DNA of 6,041 nucleotides, taken from assembly GCA_029288475.1 (NCBI GenBank), contig JARIHA010000175.1, positions 1 to 6,041 on the forward strand, written 5' to 3'. Position numbers and translations under genes: made by a program. The DNA is from Candidatus Tayloriibacteriota bacterium (lineage in GTDB: Bacteria > Patescibacteriota > Minisyncoccia > Phycocordibacterales > JARIHA01). This document shows positions 1 through 5,128 of the stretch, piece by piece. The notes below the pieces were generated by a model, which was not told where the DNA came from, ran no database searches, and saw only the letters and a list, made by a program, of their open reading frames with translations. Each line of letters opens with the position of its first letter. Position 1 is the stretch's first letter.

Positions 1-2
1 AC

Positions 3-341
3 CCCAAACACATTCATCCCGAGAAATTGACTGAGGTCAGCTCGCTCATTCGGTTGCTCGTTGCCCAAGCGGCAAGCACCAATTCGAAAATGCTCGCAGA
101 AATGGAGGTGGAGTGGCACACGCGAGCATATGAGTCTGGCACAATTGCCCCGCCATTAGCCTTGGAGCTCAGGCTCATCGGCTTTCCGGAACTAATCGAG
201 AACCTGACGCAAAAGAGAGTTCTCGTTATCAAAATGACCATACACCAGTTAACAATTGCTGCCGGGCTCTGGAAGTACGCCGGCGGGCCCGAACCAAGCA
301 TTCTGGTACAGTTCATCTCTCCCTATAGTTTCCAGGTCTAA
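3..341 (+). CDS. C-terminal part of an unrecognised protein (5' end outside window)
   Basis: The reading frame is open from the left edge and ends at TAA 339-341, giving about 112 residues. A TTG at 27 is the first possible start inside the window, but nothing upstream marks it as a start and the frame stays open to the edge, so I read this as the end of a longer gene. Codon use looks coding (many G/C third positions) and a strong terminator follows within 16 nt, on this strand. The visible part is mixed alpha/beta in character: an amphipathic stretch with S-S-L-I-R-L-L, then an E-M-E-V-E-W segment, a leucine-rich middle, and the ending F-I-S-P-Y-S-F-Q-V. I see no signal peptide, membrane segment or catalytic motif, and I do not recognise the family. 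The frame on the opposite strand over the same bases has no family resemblance and is taken as a shadow. Confidence 0.55.
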   Translation, partial: PKHIHPEKLTEVSSLIRLLVAQAASTNSKMLAEMEVEWHTRAYESGTIAPPLALELRLIGFPELIENLTQKRVLVIKMTIHQLTIAAGLWKYAGGPEPSILVQFISPYSFQV

Positions 342-356
342 GCAACAAACGCCAAA

Positions 357-392
357 CCCCGCCACGAGCAAAAGCTCGTGGCAGGGTTTTTT
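357..392 (+). terminator. Rho-independent terminator after the left-edge gene
   Basis: A 9-bp perfect stem (361-369 with 374-382, loop AAAA) is extended outward, after one C-A mismatch, by three C-G pairs (357-359 with 384-386). It is followed by six T at 387-392. The T-run on the plus strand fits termination of the gene ending at 341. On the minus strand the hairpin is followed only by GTTTGGCGTTT, so it could also slow transcription from the convergent gene ending at 419, but that is less certain. Confidence 0.9.
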
Positions 393-418
393 ATTTCAGT
401 TATTTAATTCACCCCAAA

Positions 419-1030
419 TTACTCCCCCATTGACCCTGTCTTGAGCGGTCCGGCTGGTTCGTATGTAGTGACAACCACGCCAGTCTTCGAGAGCTTGGAA
501 TCAACAGCTGTAAATCCTTCTGCCTTGGTACCCTCAGCAAACAAGCGCTTGCCTCCACCAACCGTGACAGGAAATGTCCAGATATGCATTCGGTCGATCA
601 GATCATTCTTGAGCAATGTTTGAATAAGATTGGAGCTTCCGTGAACCCACAAGTCAGGGCCGTCCATTGCCTTGAGCTTCTTGATCTCTGCCACCACGTC
701 GCCTGTTATTAATACAGAATTCTTCCAAGAGAGACTAAGAGGCTTATGAGACACGACATGTTTTTTTGTTTTATTGAATGGCTGGGCTACTTCTGAATCA
801 GTAGTCGCTGTCGGCCAATATGCGGCAAAAATATCATACGTACGTCTTCCCAAAAGAAGCTCGAACGGAAGATTCATAAAATCAGACATGATCTTCCCCA
901 TCATTTCGTCCCAATAGTTGGCTGACCAGCCGCCGTATGCAAAATTGCCCGACATATCCTCTTTCGGTCCGCCTGGTGCCTGCACTACACCGTCGAGGGT
1001 GACAAAGGTTGTGGTGATTATTTTTCTCAT
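419..1030 (-). CDS. Dihydrofolate reductase family protein (RibD C-terminal domain)
   Basis: This 203-residue protein spans essentially one RibD_C/DHFR-like domain, the usual size for YyaP/YwjB-type proteins. Visible hallmarks are the N-terminal strand R-K-I-I-T-T-T-F-V-T-L-D-G (residues 2-14), the L-L-L-G-R-R-T-Y-D motif (58-66) that in the family lies by the nicotinamide cofactor, the segment D-L-W-V-H-G-S-S-N-L (125-134), and F-P-V-T-V-G-G-G-K-R-L-F (152-163) near the C-terminus. The family binds NAD(P)H and reduces pterin- or pyrimidine-like substrates, but many members have no proven substrate, so true dihydrofolate reductase activity cannot be claimed. It is soluble, with no signal peptide or membrane segment. 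It is transcribed divergently from the triphosphatase gene and converges on the left-edge gene. The ATG at 1030 matches the family's normal N-terminus. I see no Shine-Dalgarno sequence before it. Confidence 0.9.
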   Translation of the reverse strand: MRKIITTTFVTLDGVVQAPGGPKEDMSGNFAYGGWSANYWDEMMGKIMSDFMNLPFELLLGRRTYDIFAAYWPTATTDSEVAQPFNKTKKHVVSHKPLSLSWKNSVLITGDVVAEIKKLKAMDGPDLWVHGSSNLIQTLLKNDLIDRMHIWTFPVTVGGGKRLFAEGTKAEGFTAVDSKLSKTGVVVTTYEPAGPLKTGSMGE

Positions 1031-1062
1031 GATTAATATTGTTTATCTTGTAACGTATCTTA

Positions 1063-1071
1063 ATTTTATCA
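1063..1071 (-). promoter_or_regulatory. Candidate extended -10 promoter of the DHFR-like gene
   Basis: Read on the minus strand, 1071 down to 1063 is TGATAAAAT, an extended -10 (TGn plus TAAAAT). A weak -35-like GTGACG lies 15 nt further upstream (1089-1084). Transcription would begin near 1056, giving a leader of about 26 nt without a ribosome binding site. This is a prediction from position and motif only. Confidence 0.45.
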
Positions 1072-1117
1072 TAAAAAATAGCGCGTCACCCGAAGACTTT
1101 GCTAGACAAAACCTACA

Positions 1118-1146
1118 TTGACATACACACTATATTACTATATTGT
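1118..1146 (+). promoter_or_regulatory. Sigma70-type promoter of the triphosphatase gene
   Basis: A perfect -35 box TTGACA (1118-1123), a 17-nt spacer and a TATTGT -10 box (1141-1146) form the best promoter in the window. Predicted start of transcription is near 1153, about 19 nt before the ATG at 1172. The in-frame TTG at 1118 is part of the -35 box and therefore cannot be the translation start. Confidence 0.8.
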
Positions 1147-1171
1147 ATTTTTGGAAAAACTTACCTTGACC

Positions 1172-1702
1172 ATGAAAAAACAAAAAAGAAACCTTGACGT
1201 CACGCTCGGTTCAACAAGTCCTCAGAAGCTCAAAGCGGTGCTTGAGGCCTTTGAAAGGCTGGCAATCCAGATCACCTTGTCAACAGTCAAAACATCCTCG
1301 GGACAAAATGCACAGCCAGTTGGCTGGGATGAGACCTACGCCGGCGCCTTTACCCGTGCTACTTCTGCCAGAAAGAAAAATCCTAAAGGGATTGCAATCG
1401 GTATTGAAAATGGAATCTTCCGTTCCAGCATAAATCCACCTACCACTCTCGACATGGCAATCATTGTTGTCCTCACAAAGGACGGCAGACGAATAGTCAC
1501 CACCTCCCAAGGCATTCAATTCCCAGAGGATTGCGTAATAACTGCCGAAAAACACGGCTTCAAGGAGACAACGGTTGGATCGGTCATCGCTGAAAAGTGC
1601 AACGGCGATCCGGCAGATCCTCACTCATTACTGACCAAAGGAAGATTGACGAGAGCCTCGATACTCGCCGAGGGCATAACAAATGCCCTTCGCCAACTTT
1701 GA
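1172..1702 (+). CDS. Inosine/xanthosine triphosphatase, DUF84/YjjX family
   Basis: This 176-residue soluble protein matches the YjjX (DUF84) NTPase family, whose E. coli member is about 170 aa. These enzymes hydrolyse non-canonical ITP and XTP and so keep deaminated purines out of nucleic acids. Motifs in order are G-S-T-S-P-Q-K (13-19), the nucleotide-binding N-terminal loop; Q-P-x(4)-E-T-x(2)-G-A (48-59); G-I-E-N-G-I (77-82); and near the C-terminus a T-x-G-R-L-T-R-A-S-I segment typical of the family. The ATG at 1172 is chosen because the promoter lies just upstream; the longer frame from TTG 1118 would add 18 residues encoded by promoter DNA. The start M-K-K-Q-K-R-N is lysine-rich. There is no clear Shine-Dalgarno sequence. 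The gene is monocistronic, with its own promoter and terminator, and diverges from the DHFR-like gene. yjjX is the E. coli name; orthology to it is not proven here. Confidence 0.88.
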   Translation: MKKQKRNLDVTLGSTSPQKLKAVLEAFERLAIQITLSTVKTSSGQNAQPVGWDETYAGAFTRATSARKKNPKGIAIGIENGIFRSSINPPTTLDMAIIVVLTKDGRRIVTTSQGIQFPEDCVITAEKHGFKETTVGSVIAEKCNGDPADPHSLLTKGRLTRASILAEGITNALRQL

Positions 1703-1719
1703 TTTTTTGGTTCCCCTAC

Positions 1720-1747
1720 CCCCCGTCTTAGGATGGGGGCTTTTTTT
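1720..1747 (+). terminator. Rho-independent terminator after the triphosphatase gene
   Basis: Eight stem pairs (1720-1727 with 1732-1739), five of them consecutive C-G pairs and one a G-T wobble, enclose the loop TTAG. One C and seven T (1741-1747) follow. It lies 17 nt past the TGA of the triphosphatase gene. The minus side has no T-run, so it acts mainly on the plus strand although the next gene converges on it. Confidence 0.9.
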
Positions 1748-1775
1748 ATTACAAAATCAGCACCACACTGCTCTA

Positions 1776-2363
1776 CTACCACACATAAGGAATAAGGGCC
1801 CAGGTGTGCTTCTTGTATTCTAGGTATTGGTTTGGAAATTGGTTCATCATGAGCGATTCTTCTTTTCCAATGCGCGCGGTGAAAATGATCAAGGTAGCAA
1901 AGAAAATCACAATTGCCGAAATAGAAACAAACGTAGAACCAAATGCCGCAACAATAACGCCAGTATAGATCGGATGTCGGATAAGCTTGTAAGGACCGGA
2001 AGTGACGAGTTCGTGACCTTCTTTGAGAGCGGGATGCGAGCTCCAATTTCTACCGAGATGAATGCGGGCCCAGATGGCAAGAGCGATGCCGAGAGCAGTC
2101 AGAGTCGCTCCGATGCTATTCAATATTGTGTTCTTGCCCGATAACCAATTAAGTGGAGAGAACTGTACCGCACGAAGAGATAACAAACTGATCGAACCAT
2201 AATGCCAAAGGATCAGAAGCACAATAATGACGAGGGCTCGGGCCCACCACCATTTCAAGTGTGAACTGTCTGGAATGTCGCGCTTTACCGACAAAGAAGA
2301 TATTGCCCAGTAGATCATGAAAGTAGCCCAAGATATAAGAACGATGAAAGTTGATAGAGTCAT
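1776..2363 (-). CDS. Isoprenylcysteine carboxyl methyltransferase (ICMT)-like membrane protein
   Basis: This 195-residue integral membrane protein has hydrophobic segments at about residues 3-24, 41-63, 79-101 and 134-163. Between the last two sits the family signature: L-G-R-N-W-S-S (103-109), then L-V-T-S-G-P-Y-K-L-I-R-H-P-I-Y-T-G (119-135). The C-terminal part has G-K-E-E (166-169), Y-x(2)-Y (180-183) and a closing W-A-L-I-P. In ICMT/PEMT-type enzymes the R-H-P-x-Y and E-E regions form the S-adenosylmethionine site on the cytoplasmic face. Bacterial members methylate varied, mostly unknown small molecules or lipids, and bacteria generally lack prenylated CaaX proteins, so the substrate is open. 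Its ATG lies 15 nt after the stop of the VOC gene, so the two are probably one transcript. No Shine-Dalgarno sequence is seen, and no terminator follows the stop on this strand. Confidence 0.85.
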   Translation of the reverse strand: MTLSTFIVLISWATFMIYWAISSLSVKRDIPDSSHLKWWWARALVIIVLLILWHYGSISLLSLRAVQFSPLNWLSGKNTILNSIGATLTALGIALAIWARIHLGRNWSSHPALKEGHELVTSGPYKLIRHPIYTGVIVAAFGSTFVSISAIVIFFATLIIFTARIGKEESLMMNQFPNQYLEYKKHTWALIPYVW

Positions 2364-2378
2364 GTTGATGAGTTTATA

Positions 2379-2774
2379 TTATCGTCGCGGCGTTCGCTGT
2401 ATCTGGATCAAGTTACCGCAGGTATCGTCAAGGATGGCAATGGTCACGCCAGGCATCACGTCCATTGGTTCCTTAGTGAACTTTACCCCGAGCGCCTTCA
2501 GCCGCTCATACTCGGCACGAACATCGGCAACTTCAAACTGCTCGGCGGGAAGATTCTGATCATACAGTGCTTTCTGGTATGTTTTTGCCGCAGGATTGCT
2601 GTTGAGCTCAAGTATCAGCTCAGTGCCGTTTGGATCCTCGGGCGACACGACCGTCAGCCAACGGTACGGCCCATTGCTTACGTCAGTCTTCTTTAGAAAA
2701 CCAAGCGTTTGGGTATAGAACTTGAGGGCTTTATCCTGATCATCTACATAAATGCCAGTGAGGGTTATTTTCAT
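2379..2774 (-). CDS. VOC family protein (glyoxalase/bleomycin resistance fold)
   Basis: This 131-residue protein has two beta-alpha-beta-beta-beta modules, the normal single-chain VOC size. The first is seen in M-K-I-T-L-T-G-I-Y-V-D-D followed by A-L-K-F-Y-x(4)-L-G-F (16-26) and an E-L-I-L-E-L strand. The second is F-E-V-A-D-V followed by Y-E-R-L-K-A-L-G-V-K-F, then M-P-G-V and D-D-T-C-G-N-L-I-Q-I-Q. The classical metal ligands look incomplete: no His sits on the first strand, and the final family Glu of G-N-x-I-E is Gln here. It may therefore be a binding or resistance protein rather than a metal-dependent lyase or dioxygenase; the ligand is unknown. It is cytoplasmic and is the first gene of a two-gene unit with the ICMT-like gene. 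The ATG at 2774 is the standard VOC start and follows its promoter by about 28 nt. Confidence 0.88.
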   Translation of the reverse strand: MKITLTGIYVDDQDKALKFYTQTLGFLKKTDVSNGPYRWLTVVSPEDPNGTELILELNSNPAAKTYQKALYDQNLPAEQFEVADVRAEYERLKALGVKFTKEPMDVMPGVTIAILDDTCGNLIQIQRTPRR

Positions 2775-2808
2775 AGGGTTTTTATTAAATTGATAATGTC
2801 TTTATTTG

Positions 2809-2817
2809 ATTATATCA
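2809..2817 (-). promoter_or_regulatory. Extended -10 promoter of the VOC-ICMT unit
   Basis: On the minus strand 2817 down to 2809 reads TGATATAAT, a perfect consensus -10 with the TGn extension. No good -35 is found 15-18 nt upstream, as is common for extended -10 promoters. Transcription should start near 2802. The leader lacks a Shine-Dalgarno sequence. Confidence 0.7.
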
Positions 2818-2840
2818 CTTCACGCCCTAACAAAATGAAT

Positions 2841-2885
2841 AAAAAAAATCCCTTCGAACCGCCAATGAATTGGGGTCGAAGGGAT
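2841..2885 (-). terminator. Rho-independent terminator after the orphan gene
   Basis: A perfect 10-bp stem pairs 2848-2857 with 2876-2885, with a few more C-G pairs possible inside a large loop. On the minus strand it is followed by a run of eight T (complement of A at 2841-2848). It lies 33 nt after the stop of the gene ending at 2919 and just upstream of the VOC promoter, isolating the two units. Confidence 0.9.
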
Positions 2886-2918
2886 GAAAGGCAGATAATC
2901 AGAAAGCTAACTTGTGAA

Positions 2919-3599
2919 TTACAGTTTTGGAACCACCACACGAACAGAACCATCTGTCTCCAATTCAGCACCTTCTATGTCCGATGGGCGAAAAAGATCC
3001 ACGTATGTGCCATCCTCGCACAAACACATACACAAAATAAAGTATTCATTGCCCTCCTTAAACATGAAGTATGTCCAACAATTTTCCTGACAAACCCATT
3101 CGGGCTTGGATTCGAAAAATTCAATGATCTGGTCCTGCGTGAAGCAGAGCTGATTAAAATTGACTCCAAAACTACCAAAAATGTTCCGCAGAGGCCCCTT
3201 TTTGGTTAATTGATAAACCTCCGTTGCTGTTTTACGTTTTACTTCGCCTCTAGAAACAGCGTATGTCCTAAAGTCATCATCAACCCCACCCAGAAAGATC
3301 CTTTCCGCATCAGCAATGATACGCGTGCCATCTGTTGCTTTGATGATAACATTCCGCCCGTGAGAGATAAGTTTGAGGTATTCTGTCCTCCCCTGGGCAA
3401 TCATGAGGATTTCGTTGCGGACGACTTTGGCGATGGCGGCACTGAGGCGACTGGATGCAATAAGCCTCTGTGTATCAATGGAACTGAGTTCTCCGTTTTT
3501 ACTGGACTCCTTGAGGAGGCCCACTGCGGTTTTTCTGCCGGCAACAGCAACCATTATGCCTATTTGTTTTATTTGACCAGATGTAATCAATGAGTTCAT
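2919..3599 (-). CDS. Orphan protein with a C-terminal domain recalled from CPR genomes
   Basis: Two ATGs are possible: 3608 (229 aa) and 3599 (226 aa). I chose 3599 because the AAGGAAAGG at 3617-3609 abuts the first ATG, while its AGGA-type core lies 8 nt before the second. The frame reads as a real gene with its own terminator. The N-terminal 80 residues look helical (I-K-Q-I-G-I-M-V-A-V, then a Q-R-L-I-A-S-S-R-L-S-A-A-I-A-K segment). A middle part carries basic and aspartate patches (G-G-V-D-D-D). The last 75 residues (153-229 in the long form) are rich in Cys and aromatics: L-C-F-T-Q-D-Q-I-I-E-F-F, E-W-V-C-x(3)-C-W-T-Y-F-M-F-K, L-C-M-C-L-C, Y-V-D-L-F-R, and V-R-V-V-V-P at the end. I recall similar endings in many unnamed Parcubacteria proteins, but this is memory, not a search. 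I cannot assign a function. No signal peptide or membrane segment is clear. Confidence 0.75.
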   Translation of the reverse strand: MNSLITSGQIKQIGIMVAVAGRKTAVGLLKESSKNGELSSIDTQRLIASSRLSAAIAKVVRNEILMIAQGRTEYLKLISHGRNVIIKATDGTRIIADAERIFLGGVDDDFRTYAVSRGEVKRKTATEVYQLTKKGPLRNIFGSFGVNFNQLCFTQDQIIEFFESKPEWVCQENCWTYFMFKEGNEYFILCMCLCEDGTYVDLFRPSDIEGAELETDGSVRVVVPKL

Positions 3600-3608
3600 T
3601 GTTATCAT

Positions 3609-3617
3609 CCTTTCCTT
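3609..3617 (-). promoter_or_regulatory. Shine-Dalgarno site of the orphan gene
   Basis: The minus strand reads AAGGAAAGG directly before ATGATAACAATG. This is one of very few purine-rich ribosome binding sites in the window, and it favours the second ATG (3599). A little further upstream a 5-bp hairpin (3624-3628 with 3633-3637) has a GCAA tetraloop on the minus strand; it overlaps a TACAAT (3626-3621) that resembles a -10 box but lies too close to the start and has no -35, so the promoter is unassigned. Confidence 0.55.
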
Positions 3618-3658
3618 GCTATTGTACCTTGCGGTACGGGTTTAGAGCGTGGTTACTA

Positions 3659-3735
3659 CAATTCACCACAACCTGAAGGCGCCAGTTTATAAGATTTTAC
3701 TTAAGTCTTGAGCGGCTTTAGGTTGGGGTGAATTG
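3659..3735. repeat. Long imperfect inverted repeat in the intergenic gap
   Basis: Arms of 22 nt at 3659-3680 and 3714-3735 are complementary at 19 of 22 positions, separated by 33 nt. The outer parts match best, for example CAATTCACC with GGTGAATTG. The loop holds the short palindrome ACTTAAGT and an AAGA/TCTT pair. There is no T-run on either side, so it is not an ordinary terminator, and I see no direct repeat flanking it that would mark a transposon insertion. It lies in the 231-nt stretch (3600-3830) between the orphan gene and the GIY-YIG gene, which otherwise contains no convincing gene. It could be an RNA structure or a small mobile repeat. Confidence 0.6.
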
Positions 3736-3830
3736 GAGACGGAGAAGAGTTTAAAGGCTTTAAAGGAGCGAGGTTTGACTGGTGGCAACGATAACACGAG
3801 AGTTTAGCCAAGGCAACGTTGGGGGAAAAA

Positions 3831-4133
3831 TTAGTAATCCTTTTTTTCTTTATATCGTCGAGCAATAAAGGAGGCAAACGATCTTTTCCTTGAGGAATCC
3901 CAACTTTTAATCGTGCGCTCGGCTTTACATGGATTCCTGCTCCAGAAAGCAGCGAGTGGGCGAAACGATAAACCCCGACTGGTGTATCCTCCCCCGCGAC
4001 CAATCATATGTTCCTTCCATCGAATCCAAACAGACCGTCTGGTCATTCCTGTATAAACTTTTTTAGATCCATCTGGCCGGGTGCTCTCTCCTAGATATAC
4101 CATTCCAGGTTTAGGCTTTGTTTTCCAAAACAT
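3831..4133 (-). CDS. GIY-YIG domain protein
   Basis: This 100-residue single-domain protein carries the GIY-YIG fold in order: M-V-Y-L-G-E-S (11-17) stands for the GIY strand, V-Y-T-G-M-T (26-31) for the YIG strand, followed by the conserved basic helix R-R-S-V-W-I-R-W-K-E-H (32-42) and by K-A-E-R-T-I-K (70-76), whose Glu is the metal-binding residue of the family. Length fits stand-alone GIY-YIG (UPF0213/UvrC-N-like) proteins. The family cleaves DNA, but small stand-alone members mostly lack a proven role. The C-terminus is very basic (R-R-Y-K-E-K-K). ATG 4133 is chosen because a consensus extended -10 lies directly upstream; a TTG at 4157 would add 8 residues encoded across that promoter. 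It follows pyrB by 31 nt, so it may also be read through from there. The stop lies just after an A7 tract. Confidence 0.75.
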   Translation of the reverse strand: MFWKTKPKPGMVYLGESTRPDGSKKVYTGMTRRSVWIRWKEHMIGRGGGYTSRGLSFRPLAAFWSRNPCKAERTIKSWDSSRKRSFASFIARRYKEKKDY

Positions 4134-4139
4134 ATATAA

Positions 4140-4148
4140 ATTATAGCA
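4140..4148 (-). promoter_or_regulatory. Extended -10 of the GIY-YIG gene, predicted leaderless
   Basis: On the minus strand 4148 down to 4140 reads TGCTATAAT. Only 6 nt separate it from the ATG at 4133, so transcription would start at or next to the A of the start codon, giving a leaderless mRNA. No -35 consensus is seen. Confidence 0.6.
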
Positions 4149-4164
4149 GAAACCCAAAGTATTC

Positions 4165-5064
4165 CTATTTTAACAAAAATTTTAATAATGCCATCCTGAC
4201 TAATAAACCATACTTAGCTTGCTTAAAATAAACAGCTTTTAGAGAGGTGTCGACCTCTGTAAGAATCTCGTCTACCCTTGGTAATGGATGCATTATGATT
4301 GATTTTTCCTTCATTAGGTTAACAAGATGAAGATCTATTTGATAGCATCCTTTAAAATTTTTATACTCTTCTTCATTTTTGAAACGCTCTTTCTGAATCC
4401 TTGTTTGGTATAAAACATCTATTTGAGAAATAATACTTTCAAGATTTTCTCTTTCCGAATATAAAATTTTGTGCTTTTTCAAATATTCCTTTATGTCCTC
4501 TCCTACTCTTAGTTCTTTTGGTGATACAAAATATATTTCTACATTTTTGTATTTTCCTAAGAGATACGCAAGAGACCGTATCGTTCTGCCATGTTTCAAA
4601 TCTCCGACGAGTGCAATCTTGATTCCGTCAATCTTTTTTAATTCTCTTCGTATGGTATACAAATCAAGTAATGCCTGCGTTGGGTGTTGACCAGTCCCGT
4701 CACCTGCATTTATAACTGGAATATTCGATACAAGAGAAGCCCGGTGTGATGCGCCCCGTTCGTAATGCCGAAGAATTATAACATCTGCATAATTACTTAT
4801 AACTCGAATGGAGTCTTCTAGCGTTTCTCCTTTTGCCGCCGAAGAAAATTCTTTTGCGTTTTCTGTGGTTATAACACTACCGCCTAGCCGAAGCATTGCC
4901 GATTCAAAAGAAAACCGAGTTCTCGTACTCGGTTCATAAAATAATGAAGCCATTATTTTACCTTTGAGAGAATTGTCTGTTTTCTTTTCTACACTATCTG
5001 CCATTGAGAAAATCTTATTAATGAATTTCAGGTCGAACTGCCGGGATTCAATAATATGATTCAT
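4165..5064 (-). CDS. pyrB: Aspartate carbamoyltransferase, catalytic chain
   Basis: It joins carbamoyl phosphate and L-aspartate to N-carbamoyl-L-aspartate, the committed step of pyrimidine synthesis, in the cytoplasm as a trimer. The 299 residues match the usual length (about 300-310). Visible motifs are the carbamoyl-phosphate site F-Y-E-P-S-T-R-T-R-F-S-F-E (42-54), the mobile-loop Lys K78 in A-A-K-G-E-T-L (equivalent to E. coli Lys84), R99-H100, A-G-D-G-T-G-Q-H-P-T-Q-A-L-L-D-L (120-135), G-D-L-K-H-G-R-T (154-161), the aspartate-binding T-R-I-Q-K-E-R (221-227) and H-P-L-P-R-V-D-E-I (259-267). All key residues are present, so it should be active. It resembles the E. coli-type chain, yet no pyrI regulatory gene or other pyr gene is in the window. 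It has its own promoter 64 nt after the ArsR gene. Its codons are far richer in A/T than the VOC gene's. Confidence 0.97.
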   Translation of the reverse strand: MNHIIESRQFDLKFINKIFSMADSVEKKTDNSLKGKIMASLFYEPSTRTRFSFESAMLRLGGSVITTENAKEFSSAAKGETLEDSIRVISNYADVIILRHYERGASHRASLVSNIPVINAGDGTGQHPTQALLDLYTIRRELKKIDGIKIALVGDLKHGRTIRSLAYLLGKYKNVEIYFVSPKELRVGEDIKEYLKKHKILYSERENLESIISQIDVLYQTRIQKERFKNEEEYKNFKGCYQIDLHLVNLMKEKSIIMHPLPRVDEILTEVDTSLKAVYFKQAKYGLLVRMALLKFLLK

Positions 5065-5072
5065 GAAATTTA

Positions 5073-5100
5073 ATTATACCAGAATCTTAAAACTACCCAA
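5073..5100 (-). promoter_or_regulatory. Extended -10 promoter of pyrB, nearly leaderless
   Basis: On the minus strand 5081 down to 5073 reads TGGTATAAT, with a weak -35-like TTGGGT at 5100-5095 (16-nt spacer). Only 8 nt lie between the -10 box and the ATG at 5064, so the mRNA leader would be about 0-3 nt. No attenuator-like hairpin or T-run is seen before pyrB. Confidence 0.65.
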
Positions 5101-5128
5101 GCTAATAAATTGCAAATTTAAACAAAAA

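Noticed and set aside
14..316. Minus-strand frame opposite the left-edge gene
   Set aside because: Cys/Ser-rich translation without family likeness; the plus-strand gene is supported by codon use and the terminator.
406..417. AATTCACCCCAA, also present on the minus strand at 3734-3723
   Set aside because: One shared 12-mer between strands is expected about once or twice by chance in 6 kb, and the surroundings do not match.
1118..1171. An 18-codon 5' extension of the triphosphatase gene from a TTG start
   Set aside because: The TTG is part of a perfect TTGACA -35 box with a 17-nt spacer to a -10 box; the ATG at 1172 gives the normal family length.
1720..1747. Bidirectional terminator serving the ICMT-like gene as well
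   Set aside because: The minus-strand side of the hairpin lacks a T-run.
2709..3209. A 166-codon plus-strand frame
   Set aside because: It crosses the VOC promoter and a strong minus-strand terminator and runs antisense to the orphan gene; it shows no family features.
3748..3766. Tandem TTTAAAGGC/TTTAAAGGA
   Set aside because: Only two short units, with no array and no repeat elsewhere in the window.
3701..4003. A 100-codon minus-strand frame starting M-V-A-G-E-D-T-P-V-G
   Set aside because: Most of it overlaps the GIY-YIG gene in another frame, where recognisable motifs lie. It has no family resemblance of its own and no start signal. Its tail is kept only as a possible frameshift extension.
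4134..4157. TTG start for the GIY-YIG gene
   Set aside because: It would translate across a consensus extended -10 box; the ATG at 4133 fits the promoter better.
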